Shown here in pieces: positions 1 through 4,451 of a DNA stretch of 5,104 bases. Below the pieces are notes generated by a model that was not told the origin of the DNA, searched no databases, and saw only the letters and a program-made list of their open reading frames with translations. Source of the DNA: Candidatus Zipacnadia bacterium. GTDB taxonomy: Bacteria; Armatimonadota; Zipacnadia; Zipacnadales; UBA5352. The stretch spans positions 1 to 5,104 of the forward strand of contig JALGUI010000205.1 of assembly GCA_029820915.1 (NCBI GenBank). Direction: 5' to 3'. Within the stretch, counting starts at the first letter, position 1, and each line of letters begins with the position of its first letter. The position numbers and the translations under genes were made by a program.

Positions 1-1
1 A

Positions 2-35
2 GCGACCTCCCAGTCGCGGAGGGAGGCCAGATCGC
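2..35 (-). terminator. Possible stem-loop after the 46-aa membrane protein gene
   Basis: Just downstream of the stop codon at 38-40 (minus strand), CCTCCC at 6-11 can pair with GGGAGG at 21-26 around a 9-base loop. GCGA at 2-5 can also pair with TCGC at 32-35, with a one-sided internal bulge at 27-31. Position right after a gene fits a transcription terminator. The window ends before any T-run on the minus strand could be seen, so this may equally be just a GC-rich palindrome. Confidence 0.3.
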
Positions 36-37
36 GA

Positions 38-178
38 CTACCGACGGACGAACAGCATCACCGCGGCAACGATGGCCAGGATCACAAGCACCAGCGCGCC
101 CATGCTGAAGAAGCCCCAGCCGATGCGCTCAATCCACGCCAGCAGCGGGCCCTTCTCATCAGCAGGTTCGTCCAGCAT
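38..178 (-). CDS. Small single-pass membrane protein, 46 aa, function unknown
   Basis: A 46-residue reading frame with ATG at 176-178 and TAG at 38-40. The product starts MLDEPADEKGPLLAWIERIG, a hydrophilic and mostly acidic N-terminus, followed by one hydrophobic segment at about residues 23-43 (GFFSMGALV, then LVILAIVAAVMLF), and ends in VRR. The two terminal arginines after the membrane segment suggest, by the positive-inside rule, a cytoplasmic C-terminus, although the short acidic head leaves topology open. A GGGGGTGA sequence at 184-191 sits 5 bases before the ATG and resembles a Shine-Dalgarno site. An in-frame GTG at 185-187 would add three residues but overlaps that site, so ATG is preferred. 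It lies 345 bases downstream of the dehydrogenase gene, on the same strand. I do not recognise the family; good start context and a clean membrane segment are the support. Confidence 0.6.
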   Translation of the reverse strand: MLDEPADEKGPLLAWIERIGWGFFSMGALVLVILAIVAAVMLFVRR

Positions 179-183
179 CTGGC

Positions 184-191
184 TCACCCCC
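184..191 (-). promoter_or_regulatory. Likely ribosome binding site of the 46-aa protein
   Basis: On the minus strand this reads GGGGGTGA, one mismatch from the extended anti-16S match GGAGGTGA. It ends 5 bases before the ATG at 178. It decides the start in favour of ATG over the in-frame GTG at 187, which lies inside the site. Confidence 0.45.
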
Positions 192-229
192 TTCCGGTCG
201 GCCTCACACGTCCCGGTGGTAAGCTGCAG

Positions 230-257
230 GTCGCCAGTCGCCAGTCACAAGTCGCAA
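230..257. repeat. Four tandem degenerate 7-base repeats
   Basis: On the plus strand the bases read as consecutive heptads GTCGCCA, GTCGCCA, GTCACAA, GTCGCAA. They are bracketed by AAGCT at 221-225 and AAGCT at 256-260. A related heptad, GTTGCCA (1571-1577), also bracketed by AGCT on both sides, occurs immediately upstream of the dehydrogenase gene. Both sit on the same side of a structured intergenic element. Confidence 0.6.
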
Positions 258-306
258 GCTACGGCAAACGACACACGGCGAGGCCACGCACCGCCGTCTG
301 CCGTTC

Positions 307-485
307 GGACAGGCCGCCGCGCGAAGCGCGGTGAGGTCTCCGCGAGCGACGGCGAGCGGGGACCTCAGGTGCCACCCCGGCCCGTGGTTCTCGCTGAACG
401 ACGGGCCGGCACAGCGGCTGAGCCGGCTGACGACGTCTCACCCTCGCGCCGATGCTAACGCATCGGACGCTCGGGCGGCCCCTCC
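307..485. repeat. Multi-hairpin intergenic element, diverged copy (module A)
   Basis: Most of the 345-base gap between the dehydrogenase and the 46-aa gene. The ends can close on each other: GGACAGGCCGC (307-317) against GCGGCCCCTCC (475-485) pairs at 9 of 11 positions. In between are consecutive hairpins: 317-331 (CCGCGC, loop GAA, GCGCGG); 332-343 with 356-367 (12 pairs, one G-T); 369-412 (5+7+4 pairs with a 5-base bulge); 413-428 (short, one bulge); and 449-466 (CCGATGC, loop TAAC, GCATCGG). The order end arm, hairpin, GAGGTC...GACCTC stem, hairpin, end arm is the same as in the element at 1672-1838. The flanks 258-306 and 486-523 show nothing clear except a weak hairpin at 275-297. Whether it acts as DNA or RNA is not known. 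Confidence 0.55.
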
Positions 486-523
486 AACCACAACAACGAA
501 CGACGGCGACGCGGACGCGAGCC

Positions 524-1546
524 TCATACCTCGCGATAGGTGCGGTCGCCCAGCTTCTCCTCGACGTCGGTATTCACGGTGAACCGCGGCGGCTCGCCGG
601 CCAGGAAGTTGTCCACGTCGGCCATGATCTTCTCGCGGATGTCCCAGCCCGCCTCCACCGAGCACCAGCCCAGGTGTGCCGAGAGCGTTGCGGCGGGCAG
701 ATCGAACAGCTCCATGTCCGCCGGCGGCGGCTCGGTCTCGTACACGTCGATCCCCGCGCCCGCAATCCAGCCCTCGCGCAAGGCCTTGATGAGCGCCTCG
801 GTGTTCACGATGGCGCCGCGAGCGCTGTTCACGAGGAAGGCGCTCTCCTTCATCATCCGAAGCTGCGGCTCGTCGATCATGTAGCGCGTCTCATCGTTCA
901 GCGGCGTGTGGATGGTCACCACGTCGGCGGCCTGCAGCACGTCCTCGAGCGAGTAGCGGTCGTCGAGGCCGAGCGCGGCCAGCCTCCGATCGCCCATGTA
1001 GGGGTCGCAGACCATACGCTCGCCGAAGATGTTCTCGGTCATGCGGTAGACGCGCGCGCCGATGCGGCCGCACCCCACGATGCCGAGGGTCTGGTCCCTC
1101 ATCCGGTGGATGTCGCCCAGCGTCGAGAAGTCCCAGATGCCGGTCGCGGAGGCCCCCTCGAGGATCCGGCGGCTCTCGAACAGGCGGCGGGTGCAGGCGA
1201 AGATCAGCGCCAGCGCCTGCTCGGCCACCTCCTGGGCGCAGTAGTCGGGGATGTTGGCGAGGCGGATGTCGTACTTCGTGCAGGCGGCGGTGTCCACGTT
1301 GTCGTAGCCGATGCCGTGGCGGATGATGAGCTTGCAGCGCTCGAGGCGGCTGATGACCGACTCGGGCATCGGCGCCATGTTCACGATGACGACATCGCAG
1401 TCGCGGATCACGTCCACCAGCTCATCCTCGGGCGCGAGCTTGAGCTGGTGGTGCGCGAAGTCCACCTCGCGCTTCGCCATCTCCTCGACTTCCCAGTCGA
1501 GGTCATCTTCGATGTAGTCGGTGACGACAATCTTCACCTGGCTCAT
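524..1546 (-). CDS. D-2-hydroxyacid dehydrogenase, CtBP-like (C-terminal binding protein type)
   Basis: A 340-residue NAD-dependent dehydrogenase of the D-isomer-specific 2-hydroxyacid dehydrogenase family, which reversibly reduces 2-oxo acids to (R)-2-hydroxy acids in the cytoplasm. The split substrate-binding domain covers about residues 1-105 and 300-340; HGIGYDNVD (77-85) is a family signature. The Rossmann domain lies between, with the nucleotide loop GCGRIG at 158-163 and an acidic residue, D181, at the end of the next strand, which favours NAD over NADP. The catalytic set is complete: R243 (in NSARGAIVN), E272 (in DVYETEP) and H291 (in SAHLGWCS). The HxxW arrangement around the histidine resembles CtBP-type members rather than classic SerA, and there is no C-terminal ACT domain. 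The length is normal. ATG at 1546 is fixed by AAGGAGGT 5 bases upstream. The substrate cannot be read from the sequence. The gene is bracketed by two related structured intergenic elements. Confidence 0.93.
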   Translation of the reverse strand: MSQVKIVVTDYIEDDLDWEVEEMAKREVDFAHHQLKLAPEDELVDVIRDCDVVIVNMAPMPESVISRLERCKLIIRHGIGYDNVDTAACTKYDIRLANIPDYCAQEVAEQALALIFACTRRLFESRRILEGASATGIWDFSTLGDIHRMRDQTLGIVGCGRIGARVYRMTENIFGERMVCDPYMGDRRLAALGLDDRYSLEDVLQAADVVTIHTPLNDETRYMIDEPQLRMMKESAFLVNSARGAIVNTEALIKALREGWIAGAGIDVYETEPPPADMELFDLPAATLSAHLGWCSVEAGWDIREKIMADVDNFLAGEPPRFTVNTDVEEKLGDRTYREV

Positions 1547-1551
1547 TGCGG

Positions 1552-1559
1552 ACCTCCTT
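1552..1559 (-). promoter_or_regulatory. Shine-Dalgarno site of the dehydrogenase gene
   Basis: The minus strand reads AAGGAGGT, a near-complete match to the 16S rRNA 3' end, 5 bases before the ATG at 1546. This supports that start. Confidence 0.85.
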
Positions 1560-1562
1560 GGT

Positions 1563-1580
1563 AGCTGTCAGTTGCCAGCT
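1563..1580. repeat. Short AGCT-bracketed heptad repeat upstream of the dehydrogenase
   Basis: The plus strand reads AGCTGTCAGTTGCCAGCT: one and a half heptads of the GTYGCCA type between two AGCT boundaries. It resembles the four-heptad block at 230-257 on the other side of the gene. In both places ACG follows a few bases later, and a GC-rich structured stretch comes next. Confidence 0.4.
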
Positions 1581-1597
1581 ACGAGCACACGGCATGA

Positions 1598-1650
1598 CGG
1601 CGGACGGCAACGCCCCGCCGTCCGTCGGGTTTCGCCGACGAAGCCCCCGA
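1598..1650. repeat. Two overlapping GC-rich hairpins
   Basis: The first hairpin pairs 1598-1608 with 1617-1627: 11 pairs, one of them G-T, with core GGACGGC / GCCGTCC and loop AACGCCCC. The second pairs TCGGG (1625-1629) with CCCGA (1646-1650) and TTCG (1631-1634) with CGAA (1639-1642), with a small internal bulge. They share 1625-1627, so they may be alternatives. They lie about 50-100 bases before the dehydrogenase start on the minus strand, in its probable leader. A terminator or attenuator is possible, but no clear T-run follows on either strand. Confidence 0.4.
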
Positions 1651-1671
1651 GTCCTGCCCCACGCGATCCGA

Positions 1672-1838
1672 GCCGTTGGAGGGGCCGCACGACGGGCGAA
1701 TGCGCAGCATTCGCGAGGAGGTCGGCCCAACACGGTCGTTCGTATCCTGCTCGCCCCGTGGCGGGCACGGCAACGGCCGTGTCGGGCCGACCTCGTTGCG
1801 GTCCTTCGGACCGCCCCTCGTGCGGCCCCTCCGACGGC
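1672..1838. repeat. 167-base near-perfect inverted repeat able to form a cross (module B)
   Basis: Outer arms 1672-1698 and 1812-1838 pair at 26 of 27 positions (one G-T, one C-C mismatch). Inner arms 1718-1740 and 1772-1794 pair at 22 of 23 (one G-T, one mismatch). Each side of the junction carries its own small hairpin: 1696-1714 (GCGAATGC, loop GCA, GCATTCGC) and 1798-1814 (GCGGTCC, loop TTC, GGACCGC). The tip folds again, 1748-1755 with 1760-1767. The overall shape is a four-way junction with a long closing stem. It lies between the DUF6785-type gene and the dehydrogenase, and no convincing protein is coded across it. The two halves look like head-to-head copies of a unit of about 67 bases. 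I do not recognise a named element or RNA class. Confidence 0.85.
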
Positions 1839-1845
1839 AAACGGC
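1817..1845 (+). repeat. 29-base direct repeat, copy 1
   Basis: The first of two identical 29-base copies; it starts CTCGTGCGGCCCCTCC and ends GACGGCAAACGGC. Its first 22 bases (1817-1838) form most of the right outer arm of the large inverted repeat. Confidence 0.9.
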
Positions 1846-1855
1846 CGGCCTCGTC

Positions 1856-1872
1856 CGATGCCTTCGGCGTCG
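1856..1872. repeat. Hairpin of the third repeat unit
   Basis: CGATGCC (1856-1862), loop TTC, GGCGTCG (1866-1872), with one G-T pair. It stands immediately before CT plus the second 29-base repeat, exactly as the 1798-1814 hairpin stands before copy 1. Confidence 0.6.
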
Positions 1873-1874
1873 CT

Positions 1875-1903
1875 CTCGTGCGGCCCCTCCGACGGCAAAC
1901 GGC
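1875..1903 (+). repeat. 29-base direct repeat, copy 2
   Basis: Identical to 1817-1845, 58 bases downstream. It could pair with the left arm at 1672-1692 just as copy 1 does, so two alternative closing stems are possible. It ends 14 bases from the stop codon of the large membrane protein. Confidence 0.9.
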
Positions 1904-1917
1904 AGTTATCCCGCGCG

Positions 1918-3867
1918 TCACGGCAGGAAGTTGTGCATGGCCCGGTGCAGCAGGATGCCCGACGTGCCCCACAGCGCGCCCGCCACGAACTCCCCGAGCA
2001 CCAGCCCCGCGAACAAGGTTGACGCAGGCGCGAAGGCCGCCATGCCCCCATAGTGCAGGATGAGCGTCTTGGCCAGCCAGCTCACCAGGATGGAAGGCGC
2101 GAAGAGCGCCATCGACCAGCTCCCCGACACCGCGAAGCCGGCCGGGTGGAAAGTCCACCACATGTAGCGGGTGCGCATCCAGGTCAGGAAGACGGTGAAG
2201 ATCAGGCCCCACACGAGGGCGCCGATGGCGTACCAGTTGGGGTCGCCGGGGCTGCGCAGCCACTGCTCGAGCAGCGAGAAGGACTCGCGGCCCTTGCTGG
2301 CCCAGCCGTCGCCGCCATGGCGGAAGAAGGCGTCCAGCAGGATGCCCCAGCCCAGCAGCAGCGCCACGGCGGTCGCGACCATCATGGCCGCCGCCATGCC
2401 CCGCTGGCTGGTGCCCGCCTCGCCCGCGAGCTTCATGCCCTCGATCTGATGGGGCATGGGGTGGCTGCGGTGCGCGCGGTTGAAGCTGTGGAAGTAGGCG
2501 TAGAGGATCAGATTCTGCTTGCCGATCGCCGCCGGCCCGAACGTCTCGGTGAGGACGACCTGCGGGCCGATGAAGTGCAGATCATGGACCGGCGAGCCGA
2601 GCTCGGCGCGCACGCGGGAGATGGCGACCGAGATCAGCAGGTACAGTGCGATGAAGCCGAAGGCGGGCCAGAACGCCATCTTCGCCTGCCCACAGAAGAT
2701 CATCAGCAGCGCGAAGCCGCCGACGGCCCCGATCAGCGCCCAGGAGTAGGGCATGGGCTCGTGCGAGTCGTCGATGCTGCGGTCGCCCAGGACGCTCCTG
2801 ACGGCCTGCGCCAGGTGACGGCGGCTGGCCCACAGTGAGAAGCCCGCCAGCGTCAGATAGGCCGCGAAGCTCTGCTCGTTGATCCACGGGGCGTGCGGCA
2901 GATCGCCCCAGCCGACCGCGGCGGAGAAGATCTTGAGGGCCTTCCACAGCAGGTAGAAGAACCACATCGAGAACGCGAGGTCAACGGGGATGAAGAACGC
3001 CAGGCCGACCGCGAAGGGGAAGACGTTGAGCGGCGTCCAGCCGATGGCGTTCCACGGGCGGCTGTGCACCATGCGTCCGAGGTCGTAGCGGGCGCCGCGC
3101 TCGCCGAGGATGCTGGGGATGCTCGGGTAGATGAGGTGGAAGCCGTTGATGGCATCGATGACGAAGGCGAGGGCGAAGCCGATCCAGAAGAGCTTGTGAG
3201 CGAAGATGTTGCGCCGCGGGCTGGTCATCTCGAGTGGAAGCTGCACGATCGGGTAGCTCAGCTTCGCCTCGTCCGTCCAGTTGCGCCGGAAGAACGTGTT
3301 CAGACACAGCATCACGAAGACGAGGGTGAAGCTGAAGCCGGACCAGATCAGCGCCGGCGTCACCCAGGGCCGCCAGTAGTCGGTGGCCAGCAGCGGGCCG
3401 CGCGAGTCGTAGTAGGCCCACAGCGCGTCCGGGTCGGTGACGGTGAGCCAGGAGGGCATGTCCTGCAGAAACAGCGCCTCCCAGTCGTTCTCCGGGGTCG
3501 CGTGCCACCAGGGATAGGCGACGACCGGGAGCATGGTCTGGAGCTGGTCGAGGCCGACGACGGCCGAGCCGACGCTGAGCATGGCGTAGACCGTCAGCAG
3601 CTCGCCGCGCGCCAGCGCCCAGTGCGGGCGCACTCGGCGCAGGGCCGCGTTCGCCGCCACGACGATCAGGAGGGTCACGACCACATTGAAGAACAGGGAG
3701 ACGGTCGTGGGCCGGCTCTGCCGCCAGATGTAGCCGTAGAGGATGAAGGTGACGTTGGGGACCAGCAGGGCCAGGCCCAACAGGACGGCCCTCCATGTCA
3801 CCGGACGCGGAGGGCCCTTGCCTGTCTCGCCTGCGGTGGCCCTCTGGGGGCCTGCTGGTGTGAGCAC
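1918..3867 (-). CDS. Polytopic membrane protein, DUF6785/DUF6784-like, 649 aa
   Basis: A large integral membrane protein with roughly 12-14 hydrophobic segments, among them about 28-48, 57-77, 90-108, 168-190, 222-243, 280-310 (long, perhaps two), 373-392, 396-416, 489-511, 545-565 and 608-632. Motifs I associate with the DUF6785/DUF6784 architecture are AKLSYPIVQLPLEM (201-214), RAELGSPVHDLHFIGP (420-435), HPMPHQIEGMKLAGEA (469-484) and, in the C-terminal DUF6784-like part, RYMWWTFHPAGFAVSGSWSM (567-586). The family is uncharacterised; its shape suggests a transporter or membrane enzyme but no substrate is known. The start is a GTG at 3865-3867 with GGAG 12 bases upstream, a weak and rather distant site. 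The reading frame is open further upstream with no other start close by, and V24 (GTG) is a poorer alternative. The family name is from recall, not a search. Confidence 0.88.
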   Translation of the reverse strand: MLTPAGPQRATAGETGKGPPRPVTWRAVLLGLALLVPNVTFILYGYIWRQSRPTTVSLFFNVVVTLLIVVAANAALRRVRPHWALARGELLTVYAMLSVGSAVVGLDQLQTMLPVVAYPWWHATPENDWEALFLQDMPSWLTVTDPDALWAYYDSRGPLLATDYWRPWVTPALIWSGFSFTLVFVMLCLNTFFRRNWTDEAKLSYPIVQLPLEMTSPRRNIFAHKLFWIGFALAFVIDAINGFHLIYPSIPSILGERGARYDLGRMVHSRPWNAIGWTPLNVFPFAVGLAFFIPVDLAFSMWFFYLLWKALKIFSAAVGWGDLPHAPWINEQSFAAYLTLAGFSLWASRRHLAQAVRSVLGDRSIDDSHEPMPYSWALIGAVGGFALLMIFCGQAKMAFWPAFGFIALYLLISVAISRVRAELGSPVHDLHFIGPQVVLTETFGPAAIGKQNLILYAYFHSFNRAHRSHPMPHQIEGMKLAGEAGTSQRGMAAAMMVATAVALLLGWGILLDAFFRHGGDGWASKGRESFSLLEQWLRSPGDPNWYAIGALVWGLIFTVFLTWMRTRYMWWTFHPAGFAVSGSWSMALFAPSILVSWLAKTLILHYGGMAAFAPASTLFAGLVLGEFVAGALWGTSGILLHRAMHNFLP

Positions 3868-3899
3868 CGTGACAGCGCACTCCGATGAAGAATCCGCTC

Positions 3900-3935
3900 G
3901 GCGCGAGCGACTGAAAATGAGTCAGCCTTCGCGCC
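3900..3935. promoter_or_regulatory. Bulged inverted repeat in the leader of the large membrane protein
   Basis: GGCGCGA (3900-3906) pairs with TCGCGCC (3929-3935), and inside it GACT (3909-3912) pairs with AGTC (3920-3923) around the loop GAAAATG. The internal loop is uneven, 2 bases against 5. It sits 32 bases before the GTG start at 3867 and 27 bases after the preceding stop codon. No T-run follows on the minus strand, so a simple intrinsic terminator is unlikely; an operator, RNA-processing site or attenuator is possible. Confidence 0.4.
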
Positions 3936-3962
3936 GGCGCAGATCGGCGGAGATGGGGGCGG

Positions 3963-4304
3963 CTAGCCACCGGCGGGCTCGGCCGGTTCCTCGGGAGTGG
4001 CTTCCTCGCTCGCCTGCTCAGGAGCGGTCTCCGCGGTTTCCGGGGAGTCCTGGTCCGCCTCGCCCTGGTCGCTGCTCTCCTCGTCGCCGCCCTGCACGCC
4101 GCTCTCCTCGGGGGCACCAGCCTCTATTGCCGCATCAACCCCGGCCTCGGGCGGGGGGCCCACGTCCCCCATGGGCATGTCCCCGGGCATGTCCTCGCCC
4201 TGCTCGGGCCGGCGCTCCACGACCAGGAAGTACAGGCCGACAAGGATCGCCACGATCAGTATCAGCACGATCACGACGACCGCGGGGCTTACCTGTTGGT
4301 CCAT
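3963..4304 (-). CDS. Single-pass membrane protein with long acidic disordered tail, 113 aa
   Basis: It starts MDQQVSPAVVVIVLILIVAI: a very short polar head, then one strongly hydrophobic segment (about residues 8-29), then ERR at 30-32. From about residue 34 to the end it is low-complexity: Glu, Asp, Pro, Gly, Ala and Ser, with a Met/Pro/Asp stretch (DMPGDMPMGD, 38-47) and many EE, PE and TPEEPAEP motifs. After R32 there is no Lys or Arg. This looks like a membrane anchor with a disordered polyanionic arm; the two arginines would place the tail in the cytoplasm. The frame is open back to 4538, but the ATG at 4304 has AGGAGGAA 4-6 bases upstream and begins just before the hydrophobic segment, so I start there. 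The family is unknown. It is 139 bases after the amidase and 95 bases before the large membrane protein, all co-directional. Confidence 0.82.
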   Translation of the reverse strand: MDQQVSPAVVVIVLILIVAILVGLYFLVVERRPEQGEDMPGDMPMGDVGPPPEAGVDAAIEAGAPEESGVQGGDEESSDQGEADQDSPETAETAPEQASEEATPEEPAEPAGG

Positions 4305-4308
4305 TGTC

Positions 4309-4316
4309 TTCCTCCT
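4309..4316 (-). promoter_or_regulatory. Shine-Dalgarno site of the 113-aa protein
   Basis: The minus strand reads AGGAGGAA, with the AGGAGG core ending 6 bases before the ATG at 4304. It decides the start: longer in-frame starts up to 4538 would run through the end of the amidase gene and lack this site. Confidence 0.8.
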
Positions 4317-4410
4317 GCAATCACCGTCGCGTGACGAAGGCTTCTCCGGATGCTCTGGCACGAAATGAGACGACAAGTGCGCGGCGGACCGAGCGGCTAT
4401 TCGGCGTATT

Positions 4411-4431
4411 CCCCGCCCCCACCTTCCCCCC
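4411..4431 (-). other. G-rich run between amidase and 113-aa protein genes
   Basis: On the minus strand there are G-runs of 6, 2, 5 and 4 separated by one or two bases, 12 bases after the amidase stop codon. Only three runs have three or more Gs, so a standard three-layer G-quadruplex would need a bulge; a two-layer one is easy to draw. It could equally be compositional. The rest of the 139-base gap shows no clear promoter. Confidence 0.3.
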
Positions 4432-4435
4432 TGCC

Positions 4436-4451
4436 GCAAGTTGTTACTTGC
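4436..4451. repeat. Small hairpin over the amidase stop codon
   Basis: GCAAGT (4436-4441), loop TGTT, ACTTGC (4446-4451): a perfect 6-bp stem that includes the amidase TAA (4444-4446 on the minus strand). There is no T-run, so it is a weak terminator candidate at best. Confidence 0.3.

Noticed and set aside
179..523. Riboswitch or other known RNA family
   Set aside because: The hairpins are clear, but I could match neither gap to the conserved core of a riboswitch or ncRNA class that I know, so only a structured repeat is claimed.
452..1564. Long plus-strand frame (370 codons) opposite the dehydrogenase
   Set aside because: It is the antisense shadow of the dehydrogenase gene; its product is low-complexity, rich in His, Arg, Val and Asp, with no recognisable motif, while the minus strand has a complete catalytic set and a strong Shine-Dalgarno site.
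1672..1838. Insertion sequence or tRNA-like cloverleaf
   Set aside because: There is no transposase and no space for one between the arms, so at most a non-autonomous element. The stems are far too long for a tRNA, and no T-loop or 3' acceptor pattern is visible.
1817..1903. CRISPR array
   Set aside because: There are only two identical 29-base copies plus an inverted one, the intervening 29 bases are themselves part of the repeat unit (hairpin), and no cas genes are present.
1503..2263. Minus-strand and plus-strand frames running through the 1560-1917 gap
   Set aside because: They read through the structured repeat and into the flanking genes in the wrong frame; the repeated peptide segments simply mirror the DNA repeats. 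No protein is supported there.
2893..3888. Plus-strand frame (331 codons) opposite the large membrane protein
   Set aside because: Its product is an Arg/Glu/Asp/Val-rich string typical of the reverse complement of a GC-rich membrane-protein gene, and there is no ribosome site or domain.
2981..4117. Minus-strand frame (378 codons) in another frame of the large membrane protein
   Set aside because: The product is Arg/Pro/Ala-rich low complexity and overlaps two genes with much better evidence.
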